Shown here: positions 9,080-19,098 of the stretch, piece after piece | How the letters are laid out: every line of letters begins with the position of its first letter | How positions within the stretch are numbered: the first letter of the stretch is position 1 | Assembly: GCA_009823505.1 (NCBI GenBank) | Contig: VZQC01011003.1 | Coordinates: forward strand, 2,785,942 to 2,849,941 | DNA from: Rhizomys pruinosus | Taxonomy: Eukaryota; Chordata; Mammalia; Rodentia; Spalacidae | Length of the DNA: 64,000 nucleotides | Reading direction: 5' to 3' | Position numbers and translations under genes: made by a program | Notes under the pieces: generated by a model | The model's input: only the letters and a program-made list of their open reading frames with translations | The model's database searches: none | Told to the model about the DNA's origin: nothing

Positions 9080-9212
9080 GGGCCAGATGTGTAGTGCATG
9101 CCTTTAATCCCAGCACTTGAGATGCAGAGGCAGGCATTTCTATGACTCCAAAGCCAGTATGGTCTTCGTAGTGAGTTCCAGGTCACTTAGTAAAGAGCCT
9201 ATCTAAATAGAA
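9080..9212 (+). mobile_element. B1 SINE, diverged
   Basis: GGGCCAGATGTGTAGTGCAT and CTTTAATCCCAGCACTTGAG, ending in an A/C-rich tail. Confidence 0.88.
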
Positions 9213-9402
9213 AAAAAAACAAACAACAACAAAAAAAAAACACAAACAAACTTGATCAAGTTCTAAAGTAGTTTATTCTAGCTCTGCCTAGTTTAGTCTT
9301 TACTTTGATGGAGGAAATGACCTAATTTTTCCTATGCTGCCCACAGTGATGTCTTTTGAAGTACAGGTGTTTAAATTCGATTAAATTTGGTTCATAATTG
9401 TT

Positions 9403-9655
9403 TTTCTTTTTTTAATTTTTTAATTAATTTTATTTATTTCTGTATGTGTATGAATGTTCTGTCTGCATGCAAGTCTGTGCACCCATGTTATGCAATGCCG
9501 CGGAGGTCAGAAGAGGGCTTTGGATTTCCCTGGAACTGGAGTTCTCCTGGAATTGGAGTTTCAGACAGTTCTCGGCCACCATGTGGGTGCTGGGGATCGA
9601 ACCTGGGTCCTCTGCAAGAGCAGCGTTCTTAACCGCTAGGCCATCTCTCCAGCCC
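9403..9655 (-). mobile_element. B2 SINE with 17-bp duplication
   Basis: Nearly full-length reverse B2 keeping CCGCTAGGCCATCTCTCCAG and both copies of the duplicated block. The flanks show TTCATAATTGTTTTTCTTTT on both sides, a target duplication. Confidence 0.95.
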
Positions 9656-10228
9656 CATAATTGTTTTTCTTTTATGGATCTTGCTTTTGGTGTCACATCC
9701 ATTAATTATTTGCATAAAACATAGCAACAAAGGTTTTCTTCTGTTTGTTAATGTGGATGAAAGGAGGCCTTCGGGGTGGAAGGAGCGAGCATTAGGGAAT
9801 GCAGCTCTGAGAGCTGTCCAGGGGTAGGAGGCAGGTGGCAAGTGAGTTGTATGGGATGGAGAGACAATTGGCAGGATGTGCTGACAGTTTCTTTGCTGGG
9901 CCCAGTTTCCAAGTGGAGAGAGTTTCAGGAAAGCAGTCTCTAGAATGAGGCTGCCAATTTGCTAACGGACTACACAGTCTGGCCATGTGTTCTTCTGGAT
10001 GTTCTTTAGCCATACCACTGCCCATTTCTGCAGCTGGAAAGCCCTTTCTTCTTCATTGTCCTTTAGGTACCCTCTACTGAGAAAGCTAAACTATTTCTTT
10101 CTTTCTTTTTCTTGAAAGCTAAACTATTTCATGTTTACCTTAAAGGAGAAATTATTTTTGCTATTACAGAGCTTATATTGAAGGATATAAGGCAAAGTTT
10201 ATAAATTGTATATCCATATCAAACACTT
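9656..10228. other. Intron without recognised repeats
   Basis: Apart from the target-duplication remnant at the left and a TTTCTTTCTTTTTCTTG run near 10098, I see no repeat or exon. Confidence 0.5.
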
Positions 10229-10425
10229 TGGATAAGGGTGATTGCCACCAAGCCTGATGTCCTGGGGTTCAGCCCTGAACCAAGCCTGATGTCCTGGGGT
10301 TGGGGTTCAGCACTGGAAGTTACATGGTAGAAGGATACAACCAGACCCTACAGGTTGTTTTTTGACCTCCATATGTATACAGTAGCACAAGTGTGCATAC
10401 ACACAGGAAAAAAAATCCTTTAATG
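10229..10425 (+). mobile_element. B4-type SINE with internal tandem duplication
   Basis: GATTGCCACCAAGCCTGATG is the B4 body. ACCAAGCCTGATGTCCTGGG occurs twice, about 31 bp apart, so part of the element is duplicated. It ends in a GTGCATACACACAGG A-tail. Confidence 0.7.
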
Positions 10426-10492
10426 TAAAAACAAATAAAATTAATAGACCATCCATTGTGGTTTAAAATCATTCATGCCTCCCTTTCTTGTT

Positions 10493-10550
10493 TCTCTCCC
10501 TCCCTCTCTCCCTCCCTCCCTCCCTCCTTCCCTCCCTCCCTCCTTTTCTG
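10493..10550. repeat. (CCCT)n/(CCTT)n polypyrimidine microsatellite
   Basis: TCTCCCTCCCTCTCTCCCTC and similar runs for about 55 bp. Confidence 0.92.
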
Positions 10551-10917
10551 TTAGACTTAGTGAGAAATACTTGCTTCCATGGTTACATATTTTTATACTA
10601 GCTCTTCTGCAATAAGCTTTTTTACACAGTCTCTTAGGAAAAACACTAGGATCAGGAATTCATTGTCATCCATAGGGAGATAAAGGTTAGCCTCAGATAC
10701 CTTCCTGGGGGGGGGAACTTTATTGATAATTTACTAGTGCTTTTATATAAGCAAGGTATTCTTAACTGAGTTGTGTTAGGCTAAAGAATATTAATATTAG
10801 TAGGAATAATTTTATTTAAAATTATTTTTATTTGCCTTGGAAATAAACATTTTTTAAATTACTATTAGTAGATCCCTAGTTACAAAAACCAATTTGTGTA
10901 AAATTTCTATATTTCAG

Positions 10918-11041
10918 AAACCTTTTCCCAAAAAGGACAAAGGAACTCAAATCAGTTGTGCATAGTGCTCCTGGTTGGAAATTATTTGGTAAAGTTCCTC
11001 CCAGAGAAAATCTTCAGAAAACTTCCAAAATCATTCAGCAG
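10918..11041 (+). CDS. TBC1D12: TBC1D12 internal exon A
   Basis: A 124-nt exon bounded by ATATTTCAG and by GTAAGT directly after CAG. It opens with the last base of a split codon and then encodes 41 residues, [20 protein letters not shown] followed by [20 protein letters not shown] and a final Q, leaving in phase 0. The [15 protein letters not shown] block is the linker shared by TBC1D12 and TBC1D14 upstream of the TBC domain; in TBC1D12 the residue before N is expected to be Arg, which fits a codon ending in A. No catalytic residue lies here. Intron sequence on the left is at least 10.9 kb; the preceding exon is outside the window. The exon is 124 nt, so skipping it alone would break the frame. 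I am confident in the family and in both borders. Confidence 0.93.
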
Positions 11042-11095
11042 GTAAGTACTAATATGGGTATGTAGATTCTCACACCTTTTAAAGCACTCTTTATG

Positions 11096-11245
11096 TTCCA
11101 GGCATGGCACCACATGTCTGTAATCCCAATGTTTGGTAGTCTTAAGAAAGAAGACCCCCCCCCCTTGAATTGAGGCTAGCCTGGGCTACATAGTGAAATC
11201 AAGGCCAGGATGAGCTAAATAATGAGGCCCTATTTTGTGAAATAA
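11096..11245 (+). mobile_element. B1 SINE, old
   Basis: CCAGGCATGGCACCACATGT and TTGAGGCTAGCCTGGGCTAC, with an AAATAAATAAC tail; 55 bp downstream of exon A. Confidence 0.8.
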
Positions 11246-11710
11246 ATAACTAAATAAATAGATCCTTGTTCTCTTGATAATTTACCGTATTCATTTTTAT
11301 TTTTTAGATACAAATCTGGGAATTATAGGTGCTTATAGTTTGCTTTTTAACTTTTTCAGAGGACAGACCATAGTATTTTCCATTATATATTATGGTTGTG
11401 AAAATTCTTTTAATAAAATATTTATTTACTCTCCCAGTTATTCTTTGAGTAGCAAAAGGGAAAAAAAAGGGCAAAGTTTAGCTAATCAGTTTCACTTAAT
11501 ACTTGCCTCCTACAATCAAACTTGAGATCGTTTGTCTATGGTACAGATTTTATAAATAGTGCTGTGAACTGATGAACCTAAAAAAACAAGGCTACTTAGA
11601 CTGTGCAGCTGAACTTCTTTTGTAGCTTCTCTGCTTTCTACCTGTACAAATGGCCATCATTCACAATCTGTTTCTAGTAACTTAGAAACCAAATCTTTGG
11701 AGTTCAGAGA
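11246..11710. other. AT-rich intron without recognised repeats
   Basis: Unique-looking A/T-rich sequence; no splice-bounded open frame noticed. Confidence 0.5.
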
Positions 11711-11711
11711 T

Positions 11712-11853
11712 TTCTTTTTTTTTACAAATGTCTCTGAATTCCTAGTGGGCCTGGGACTCACTATGTAGACCAAGATGGCCTCCATCTGTTAGAGATCCTC
11801 CTGCCTCTGCCTCCTAGGAGCTGGAATTAAAGGTGTACCACCACACTCCATAA
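11712..11853 (-). mobile_element. B1 SINE, old
   Basis: CACTATGTAGACCAAGATGG and CCTCCTGCCTCTGCCTCCTA in reverse order; both ends eroded. Confidence 0.82.
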
Positions 11854-12012
11854 GCCAAGTCTTTTACTATTTATATTATTTACCACATTATTGAGTTCTT
11901 AAAATTGTCATATCTTATTTGACTCCTGAACTTGTGCTCTTTAGTACTAGGTTAACGAGACTGGAAACAGTGAGCCTAAATCAGTTTGCCCTTTTTAAAA
12001 ATATTTCAGTTG

Positions 12013-12257
12013 AGGCTGGAGAGATGGCTCAGTTGTTAAGAGCACCGACTGCTCTTGTGGAGGACCCAGGTTCTATTACAGCACCCACATAGTGGCTAAG
12101 AACCATCTTTAAGCCAGGTGTGGTGGCACACACCTTTAATCCCAGCACACGGGAGGCAGAGGAAGGCGGATCTCTGTGAGTTCAAGGCCAGCCTGGTCTA
12201 CATAGTGAGCTCATTCCAGGCCAGCTGGGGCTACAGGGAGACCCTGTCTGAAAAACA

Positions 12258-12299
<42 letters not shown>

Positions 12300-12316
12300 T
12301 ATTATTAGAATAAAAT
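12013..12316 (+). mobile_element. Composite B2-B1 SINE (copy a)
   Basis: The first ~99 nt of B2 (GAGAGATGGCTCAGTTGTTA to GGCTAAGAACCATCTTTA) pass straight into a complete B1 beginning AGCCAGGTGTGGTGGCAC at about 12112. A-tail derivatives (ATC/ATT units) end it. The whole is flanked by AAAATATTTCAGTTG (11998-12012) and AAAATTTTCAGTTG (12317-12330), a target duplication with one indel. No B2 3' remainder exists on the right, so this was a single insertion. Confidence 0.88.
12256..12306. repeat. (ATC)n/(ATT)n microsatellite
   Basis: About 14 CAT/ATC triplets followed by ATT triplets, grown from the tail of the composite SINE. Confidence 0.95.
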
Positions 12317-12354
12317 AAAATTTTCAGTTGTTGCTTAAAAGAAGTTATGTAAAG

Positions 12355-12556
12355 GGGCTGGAGAGATGGCCTAGCAGTTGAGAGCGCCTCGGGTTTGGTC
12401 CCCAGCACCCACATGGTGGCTGAGAACTGTCTGTAACTCCAATTCCAGGAGAACTCCACTTCCAGGGGAATTCGATGCCCTCTTCTGACCTCCGAGGCAT
12501 TGCATGACACAGGTGCACAGACCTGCATGCAGACAGTACATACATATGTATAAAAA
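12355..12556 (+). mobile_element. B2 SINE with 17-bp duplication, internal deletion
   Basis: GATGGCCTAGCAGTTGAGAG jumps to CTCGGGTTTGGTCCCCAGC, losing about 30 nt between the A and B boxes; the 17-bp duplicated block is present. Confidence 0.93.
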
Positions 12557-12562
12557 AAATAC

Positions 12563-12795
12563 TGCTGGAGAGATAGCCTAGCGGTTAAGAGCACTAACCG
12601 CTCTTTCAGAGGACCCAGGTTCGATCCCCAGCACCCACATGGTGGCTGAGAACCGTCTGTAACTCCAATTCCAGGAGAACTCCAGTTCCAAGGGAATCTG
12701 AGACCCTCTTCTGACCTCCGCGGCATTGCATGTCACGAGTGCACAAACTTACATGCAGACAGTACATCATACACATACAAAAATAAAAAAAATTT
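12563..12795 (+). mobile_element. B2 SINE with 17-bp duplication
   Basis: GATAGCCTAGCGGTTAAGAG to CATACAAAAATAAAAAAA, in tandem with the previous B2. Confidence 0.95.
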
Positions 12796-12799
12796 TTTT

Positions 12800-12946
12800 T
12801 CGTCTTTTTTTGAGACAGGGTCTCCCTGTAGCTCCAGCTGTCCAGAACTTGCTATGTAGACCAGGCTGGCCTTGAACTCACAAAGATCCTCCTGCCTCTG
12901 CCTCCCAAGTGCTAGGATTAAAGGCGTGCACCACCACGCCTGGCTA
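12800..12946 (-). mobile_element. B1 SINE
   Basis: TTTTTTTGAGACAGGGTCTC to CACCACGCCTGGC; its T tail merges with the A/T tail of the B2 on its left. Confidence 0.94.
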
Positions 12947-13054
12947 TAAATAAATTTTTTTTTTAAATTAAAGAAAAAAATAAAAATTTTAAAAAAATTG
13001 AAAGAAAAGACAAAAAATTAGAAATACCTTAAAAAAAAAAAGTTATGTAAAAAT

Positions 13055-13172
13055 ACTGTACCCTGTTATGTGGCTCACACCTTTAATCTCAGCACTTGGG
13101 CCAGCCTGGTTTACATACAGAGTTCTAGGCCAGCCAGGGCTACATAGTGAAACTCTGTCTCAAAAAACAAAA
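13055..13172 (+). mobile_element. B1 SINE, internal deletion
   Basis: AATCTCAGCACTTGGG joins directly to CCAGCCTGGTTTACATACAG, omitting about 35 nt of the B1 middle. Confidence 0.85.
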
Positions 13173-13176
13173 ATAA

Positions 13177-13375
13177 AGGAGCTGGAGAGATGGCTGAGTA
13201 GTTAAGAGCACTGACTACTCTTGCAGAAGACCTGAGTTTGAATTCCAGCACCCATAAGCATCTAACAACCATCCTAACTCCAGTTCCAGGGGGATCTGAT
13301 GACCTTCAGGGGCATTGCATGACATGGGTGTACTTACATACATGCAGGTAAAGCACTCCTACACATTAAAAATAT
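13177..13375 (+). mobile_element. B2 SINE, older form
   Basis: GAGCTGGAGAGATGGCTGAG, CAGTTCCAGGGGGATCTGAT once, and a short 3' end. Confidence 0.9.
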
Positions 13376-13401
13376 TTTTATTTTTTTTTCTTTTTTCTTT
13401 T

Positions 13402-13621
13402 TTAATTTTATTTATTTTTGTATGTGTATGAATGTACTGTCTGCATGTAGGTCTGTGCGCCCGTGTCGTGCAATGCCGCGGAGGTCAGAAGAGGGTCTCA
13501 GATTCCCCTGCAACTGGAGTTCTCCTGGAATTGGAGTTACAGACGGTTCTTAGCCGCCATGTGGGTGCTGGGGATCGTACCTGGTCCTCTGCAAGAGCTG
13601 TTGATGCTCTTAACCGCTAGG
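13402..13621 (-). mobile_element. B2 SINE with 17-bp duplication, 5' end lost
   Basis: Runs from GTATGTGTATGAATGTACTG to CTTAACCGCTAGGCC and stops there; the last ~20 nt of the B2 5' end are replaced by a B1. Confidence 0.92.
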
Positions 13622-13754
13622 CCACACCTTCAATCCTAGCACTTGGGAGGCAGGGGCAGGCGGATTTTTGTGAGTTCAAGGCCAGCCTGGTCTACAGAGT
13701 GAGTTCCAGGACAGCTGGGGCTACAGGGAGACCCTGTCTCAAAAAGACCAAAAA

Positions 13755-13793
<39 letters not shown>

Positions 13794-13797
13794 AAAT
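13622..13797 (+). mobile_element. B1 SINE, 5'-truncated, with (AAAT)n tail
   Basis: Begins at ACACCTTCAATCCTAGCACT, lacking the first ~20 nt, and ends with about eleven AAAT units. Confidence 0.92.
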
Positions 13798-13956
13798 TTA
13801 AAACCCTCAAAACAACAAGAATTCAGTTTTTCTCCTGTCCAGTTGTAGTTTACCATATTCAATACAGCCAGAATCTAAAAAAGTAAAAACTCTAATTCCA
13901 AAGTTCTTATCATTATTCATATTGGAAAAAAATCTTCATAAAAGATATTATTATGG

Positions 13957-14180
13957 GAGCTGGAGAGATGGCCTAATGGTTAAGAGCTCCAACTGCTTTT
14001 GCAGAGGACGCAGGTTCGATCTCCAGCACCCACTTGGCAGCTGAGAACCGTCTGTAACTCCAATTCCAGGAGAACTCCAGTTCCAGGGGAATCCGACACC
14101 CTCTTCTGACCTCCGCAGCATTGCACGACATGGGTGCACAAACCTACATGCATACAGTACATTCATACACATAAATTTTA
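13957..14180 (+). mobile_element. B2 SINE with 17-bp duplication
   Basis: GATGGCCTAATGGTTAAGAG with both copies of AACTCCARTTCCAGGRG and an AAATTTTAAAAATTT tail. Confidence 0.95.
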
Positions 14181-14329
14181 AAAATTTAAAAAAAGTTCCT
14201 TTAAAAAAAAAGATATAATTATGTTCTATCTGTTACTCAAAAGGAAAACTGGTTTCTCCAGCAATAACTATTTGTTTATTTATCTTTTGGTTTTTTCAAA
14301 TAATAAGTTTTAGATCTTTAAAAAATATT

Positions 14330-14485
14330 TATCTGGGTATAGTGGCATGTGCCTGTAATCTCAGCACTCAGGAGGCAGAGGGAAGAAGATTGCATCAAAT
14401 TCAAAGCCATTGTGGTCTATATATTGAGTTGTATGTAGGTCAGCCACAGCTACATATCAAGACCCTTTCTCAAAATAAAAATAAA
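14330..14485 (+). mobile_element. B1 SINE, old
   Basis: ATCTGGGTATAGTGGCATGT and AATCTCAGCACTCAGGAGGC; diverged 3' half. Confidence 0.82.
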
Positions 14486-14490
14486 ACAAA

Positions 14491-14668
14491 CCGGCCGGGC
14501 GTGGTGGCGCACGCCTTTAATCCTAGCACTTGGGAGATAGAGGCAGGTGGATCTGTGAGTTTAAGGCCAGCCTGGTCTACAGAGTGAGTTCCAGGACAGC
14601 TGGGGCTACAGGGAGACCCTGTCTCGAAAAGACCAAAAAAAAAATAATAATAAAATAAAATAAAATAA
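14491..14668 (+). mobile_element. B1 SINE, young
   Basis: GGCCGGGCGTGGTGGCGCAC to CTGTCTCGAAAAGACC with a long A/AAT tail; it shares the CGAAAAGACC ending with the other young copies. Confidence 0.95.
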
Positions 14669-14692
14669 AACAAACCAGTAAAAACATTGTTG

Positions 14693-14866
14693 GACAGGGT
14701 ATGTAGTTCAGCTAATAGAGTACTTGCCTAGCATGCACAGGATCCAGGGTTTGTCCCTGCATAAACTCAGTGTGATGATGCATGCCCATAAGTTTTTGGC
14801 TATATTGGGAGTTTGAGGCCAGCCTGTGCTACCTCAGAGCCTATCTTTAAAAAAAAAAAAAAAAAA
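14693..14866 (+). mobile_element. B4-type SINE (ID-like head, B1-like tail)
   Basis: GGTATGTAGTTCAGCTAATA and TTGCCTAGCATGCACAGG, followed by AGTTTGAGGCCAGCCTGTGC and a poly-A run. Confidence 0.72.
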
Positions 14867-15087
14867 GATGTTGTAACTATTTAAATTACTTTAATAAGTA
14901 GTTTGTGTAGCTGCTGGGACACTTAGGACTCTTTGATTCTTAATTCTTGTGCCCAGGAACTTTGTTGTGCTGCAGCTAATGCACTAATACAGAGAGAACA
15001 AATGTGTTATTTACCTTTTTTTATGCAAACTCAGTACAACTCTACATTTGTCGGACAGGGTGCAGACTGTTAATAAAAAAGTAGTTT

Positions 15088-15345
15088 CGGGGCTGGAGAG
15101 ATGGCCTAGCGGTTAAGAGCGCCGACCGCTCTTACAGAGGACCCGGGTTCGATCCCCAGCATCCACATGGCGGCCGAGAACCGTCTGAAACTCCAATTCC
15201 AGGAGAACTCCAGTTCCAGGGGAATCTGACACCCTCTTCTGACCTCCGCGGCATTGCACGACACAGGTGCACAAATCTACATGCAGACAGTACACTCATA
15301 CACATACAAAAATAAATAAAATGAAAAAAAATTAAAAAAAAAGTT
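15088..15345 (+). mobile_element. B2 SINE with 17-bp duplication, young
   Basis: Near-consensus copy: GGCCTAGCGGTTAAGAGCGC, GGGTTCGATCCCCAGC and both 17-bp units. AAGTAGTTTC (left) and AAAAAGTTTC (right) may be target duplications. Confidence 0.95.
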
Positions 15346-15561
15346 TCAACATTAAGTCGACACTACATGCTTTTCAGTGGCATTATCATTGTAAATCTGG
15401 TTTTTCTGAGTTTGATGTGATAAAAATCAGATAATGCATAAAATTTAGGTAGGATGTAAAATGAGGGTGATGATGTCTAATCTTATGGTAAGAACTGAGG
15501 AATTCATAGAGTGTGCAACAAACATATTTGCCCAGTTATGACACTTTACTTAAGAATAAGA

Positions 15562-16018
15562 TCTGCAAGCTACAGAGATGGTTCAGCAGTTAAGAGTACT
15601 TGCTGCAGGGCTGGAGAGATGGCCTAGTGGTTAAGAGCTCCGACTGCTCTTGCAGAGGACCCAGGTTCGATCCCCAGCACCCACATGGCAGCAGAGAACT
15701 GTCTGTAACTCCAATTCCAGGAGAACTCCAGTTCCAGGGGAATCCGACACCCTTTTCTGACCTCTGCGGCATTGCACGACACGGGTGCACAAACCTACAT
15801 GCAGACAGTACGTTCATACACATAAATAAATAAAATTAAAAAAAAAAAAAAAGAGTGCTTGCTGCCCTTGCAGAGGACCAAGTTTGATTCCCAGAACCCA
15901 CATCAAGTAGCTGACAACCACTAGGAACTCCCAACACCCTCTTCTGGATTCCATGGACCCTGCACTTATATGCACATGACATACAAAGACACTCACATAA
16001 ACCTAATTAAAAAAAAAA
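15562..16018 (+). mobile_element. Old B2 SINE split by a young B2
   Basis: CTACAGAGATGGTTCAGCAG begins it. It is interrupted after AAGAGTACTTGCTGC and resumes with AAGAGTGCTTGCTGC, then CCTTGCAGAGGACCAAGTT and the 3' end. Confidence 0.9.
15607..15850 (+). mobile_element. B2 SINE with 17-bp duplication, nested in an older B2
   Basis: Full-length young B2. Target duplications of 15 bp with one mismatch are at 15592-15606 and 15851-15865. Confidence 0.95.
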
Positions 16019-16023
16019 AATGT

Positions 16024-16212
16024 GGGTCTGGAGAGATGGCTCAGAGGTTAAGAGTAGGTACTGCTCTTGCAGAGGATGAAATTCAATAACCTGGGGAATC
16101 CAACCCAAAGTCTCTGCAGGCCCCTTCACTCATGTGCACATACACACAGACAGAGACACAGACACAGATACATGCATGCATGCATGCAATTAAAAACAAA
16201 TATGTAAATAAA
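16024..16212 (+). mobile_element. B2 SINE, old, internally deleted
   Basis: GGTCTGGAGAGATGGCTCAG, then loss of the B box region; the 3' end carries an ATGC-repeat tail (CATGCATGCATGCATG). Confidence 0.85.
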
Positions 16213-16225
16213 AATGAAAAATAAG

Positions 16226-16450
16226 GGGCTGGAGAGATGGCTCAGTGGTTAAGAGCACCATCTGCTCTTGCAGAGGACCCGGGTTCGATTCCCAGCACTC
16301 ACATGGCAGCTAAGAACCATCTTTAACTCCAGTTCCAGGGGAATATGACACCTTCTTCTGACCTCCACAGCATTGCACTACACGGGTGCACAAACCTACA
16401 TGCAGACAGTACACTCATACACATAAAATAATAAATAAAAAAATTTTTTT
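16226..16450 (+). mobile_element. B2 SINE, GGCTCAG/CTAAGAACC form
   Basis: Full-length, carrying GGCAGCTAAGAACCATCTTT followed by AACTCCAGTTCC. It is an intact relative of the B2 half found in the composites. Confidence 0.93.
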
Positions 16451-16459
16451 AATGAAAAA

Positions 16460-16636
16460 TAAGCCAGGCGTGGTGACACACGCCTTTAATCCTAGCACTT
16501 GGGAGGCAGAGGCAGAGGCAGGCAGATCTTTGTGAGTTCAAGGCCAGCCTGGTCTGAGTTAATTCCAGGACAGCTGGGGCTACAGGGAGACTGTGTCTCG
16601 AAAAGACCAAAAGAAAAAAAGAAAAGAAAAAAAAAA
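16460..16636 (+). mobile_element. B1 SINE
   Basis: AGCCAGGCGTGGTGACACAC, CTCGAAAAGACC, then an A/G-rich tail. Confidence 0.93.
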
Positions 16637-16780
16637 TAAGCTGGGCATGGTGGCACAGGCCTTTAATCCCATCACTTAGAAGGCAGAGGCAGGCAGATTT
16701 TGGTGAGTTCAAGGCTAGCCTGGTCTACATCGAGAGTAGCCTGGGGCTACAGGGAAACCCTGTCTCAAAAAGACCGAAAG
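16637..16780 (+). mobile_element. B1 SINE
   Basis: AAGCTGGGCATGGTGGCACA to CTGTCTCAAAAAGACC; second of three B1 in head-to-tail order. Confidence 0.92.
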
Positions 16781-16935
16781 AGCCAGGCGAGGCGGCGAGT
16801 GCCTTTAATCCCAGCATTCAGGAGGCAGAGGCAGGCAGATCTCTGTGAGTTCAAGGCCAGTCTGGTCTACATAGTGAGTTCTAGGACAGCTGGGGTTATG
16901 GGGGAACCCTGTCTCAAAAAGGCAAAAAAAAAAAG
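16781..16935 (+). mobile_element. B1 SINE
   Basis: AGCCAGGCGAGGCGGCGAGT to CTGTCTCAAAAAGGC; third of the run. Confidence 0.92.
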
Positions 16936-17014
16936 ACTGAAAGAAACATAGGGAGAAAGAAGGAAGGAGAGAGAGAAAGAAGAAATAAACAAATTAATTT
17001 AAAAATTAGAATGA

Positions 17015-17125
17015 AATCTAGGCATAGTAGTGCATCCCTGTAATCCCAATTTGAATTAATGGGAAACCTTACACAGAAGAACCTTGAATTTCAGGTCAGC
17101 TGGTGCTGTCTCAAAAAAATAAATT
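17015..17125 (+). mobile_element. B1 SINE fragment, degenerate
   Basis: TCTAGGCATAGTAGTGCATC and CTGTAATCCCAATTTG; the middle is lost. Confidence 0.65.
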
Positions 17126-17129
17126 CTCA

Positions 17130-17280
17130 AGCCAGGCGTGGTGGCACACGCCTTTAATGGAGGCAGAGAGGCAGGTGGATCTTTGTGAGCTCAAGGCCAG
17201 GCTGGTCTACATAGCGAGCTCCAGGACAGCCAGAGCTATTGAGAGACCCTGTCTCAGACCAAAATAAGTAAATAAAAGAA
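17130..17280 (+). mobile_element. B1 SINE, small deletion
   Basis: GCCAGGCGTGGTGGCACACG passes from CTTTAAT to GGAGGCAGAGAGGC, omitting CCCAGCACTTGG. Confidence 0.9.
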
Positions 17281-17300
17281 TAAATTCCCCCTCCCTCCTT

Positions 17301-17442
17301 CTCTCAGTTTTTGAGAAAGTCTCCTTATAGCCTCAGCTGGCTTGGAATTCACTATGTATACCAAGCTGGTGTCTATCTCACAGAGATCTTCGTGCCTCTG
17401 GCTCCCAAGTGCTAGAGTTAAGACATGTACCACCAAGCTAGC
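17301..17442 (-). mobile_element. B1 SINE, old
   Basis: TTTTTGAGAAAGTCTCCTTA to CACCAAGCTAGCTT. Confidence 0.85.
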
Positions 17443-17451
17443 TTAAGATAG

Positions 17452-17613
17452 TCTTTTTTTTTTTTGTCTTTTCAAGACAGGGTTTCCCTGTAGCTCCAAA
17501 TGCCCTGGAATTCGCTCTGTAGACCAGGCTGGCCTTGAACTCACAAAGATCTGCCTGCCTCTGCCTCCCGAGTGCTAGGATTAAAAAAAAAAAAGCATGT
17601 GCCACCACGACTG
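17452..17613 (-). mobile_element. B1 SINE
   Basis: TTTTCAAGACAGGGTTTCCC to GCCACCACGACTGGC, with an A12 run inserted before the 5' end. Confidence 0.92.
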
Positions 17614-17639
17614 GCAAGATATTCTTAAACCTTCCTGCT

Positions 17640-17862
17640 GTTATTGTCTCAAAACAGAGTTTCGTAGATCCCAGATGACCCAGGAGCCGATGTGGAGTAT
17701 GACCTTGAACTCCTGATCCTCTTGCTTCCATGTTCATAGTGAGTGGCTGAGATATGCAGACCTGCCTGTATGCCACCATGTTGGATAAGGCAGTGCCAGG
17801 GATTGAACCCATGGCCTCTGGTATCCTATGTGGGCACCCTACCAACTGAGCTATATCACCAG
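17640..17862 (-). mobile_element. B4-type SINE, old
   Basis: TTGAACTCCTGATCCTCTTG and a reverse ID-like end (GGGATTGAACCCATGGCCTC, CTGAGCTATATCACC). Confidence 0.72.
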
Positions 17863-17884
17863 TGTACTATCAATATATGCTTAG

Positions 17885-18064
17885 TAGGCCAGGTGCTGTG
17901 GTGGATGCCTCCTAATCCCAGCACTTGGGAGGCAGAGGTGGGCAGATTTCTGTGAGTTCAAGGCCATCCTGGTCTACATATCGAGTTCCAGGACAGGTGG
18001 GGCTACAGGGAGAAAAGACAAAAAAAAAAAATACAAAAATACACACACACACACACACACACAT
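17885..18064 (+). mobile_element. B1 SINE with (AC)n tail
   Basis: TAGGCCAGGTGCTGTGGTGG to AGGGAGAAAAGAC, then poly-A and about 12 AC units. Confidence 0.92.
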
Positions 18065-18149
18065 ATGCATATATATGCTTACTAAGTATACATGGTAGCT
18101 AACCCCAGCACTCAGGAGGCAGGCAATACATTCATAAAATTAAAGAAAA

Positions 18150-18345
18150 AGGGCTTGAGAGATGGTTCAGTGGTGAAGAGCACTGGCTGCTCTTGCAAAC
18201 GACTCTGGTTTGACTCCCAGAACCCACATGGTGGCTAATAACTGTCCATAATTCCAGTTCCAGGGGATCCAACACCCTCTTCTGACACAGGTGCACTTAC
18301 ATACCTGCAGGCAATACATTCATACATGTAAAATAATTAAAAAAT
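18150..18345 (+). mobile_element. B2 SINE, old
   Basis: GGGCTTGAGAGATGGTTCAG to ACATTCATACATGTAAAATA. Confidence 0.9.
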
Positions 18346-18354
18346 GAAATATGT

Positions 18355-18515
18355 GCCGAGTGTGGTGGCCCACGCCTTTGATCCTAGAACTTGGGAGGCA
18401 GAGGCAGGTGGATCTCTGTGAGTTCAAGGCCAGCCTGGTCTACAGAGTGAGCTCTAGGCCAGCTGGGACTAAAGGGAGACCCTGTCTCAAAAATACAAAA
18501 AATAAATAAATAAAT
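18355..18515 (+). mobile_element. B1 SINE with AAAT tail
   Basis: GTGCCGAGTGTGGTGGCCCA to CTGTCTCAAAAATAC. Confidence 0.92.
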
Positions 18516-18622
18516 AAAGTTAAATAGAAACCAATAAAGATATTCTTACTAAATTGCTTACTTATTAAATAGAACTATTATTTATTTCTTTTTGGTTTAT
18601 TAAGTGATATAAAAAATTATTG

Positions 18623-18838
18623 TGGGGCTGGAGAGATGGCTCAGCGGTTAAGAGTGCCGACTGCTCTTGCAGAGAACCCGGGTTCGATTCCCAGCACCCA
18701 CATGGCAGCTATGAACCATCTTTAACTCTAGTTCCAGGGGAATCCAGCGCCCTCTTCTGACCTCCTCGGCATTGTACAACACGGGTAAACCAACCTACAT
18801 GCATACAGTACACTCATACACATAAAAAAATAAATAAA
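18623..18838 (+). mobile_element. B2 SINE, GGCTCAG form
   Basis: Full-length copy with a single AACTCTAGTTCCAGGGG block. Confidence 0.94.
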
Positions 18839-18944
18839 GACAAGAGGTTCCTTCCACATGGTGTTCCCTTGGTAAAAAAAAAAAATATTGCTAAATCACT
18901 AATGACATCATTAACCTAAAAAGGTCCAAAATCTCTGCCATTTT

Positions 18945-19062
18945 TTTTTTTTTTAAATAAGGTCTTACCATGTAGACCAGGTTGGCCTTGAACTCACAGA
19001 TCTCCACCTGCCTCCACCTCCTCCTGAGTGGTAGAATTAAAGATCAGTACCACCACACCCAG
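18945..19062 (-). mobile_element. B1 SINE, partial
   Basis: CATGTAGACCAGGTTGGCCT to CACCACACCCAGC; its left part is shortened. Confidence 0.87.
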
Positions 19063-19098
19063 CACTTCTTTTTTGTTAAATGTGAAATTAACTTTTAT

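Noticed and set aside
12211..12726. 171-codon minus-strand frame with a poly-Asp run
   Set aside because: Spans two B2 elements and the (ATC)n tail; the Asp run is the microsatellite.
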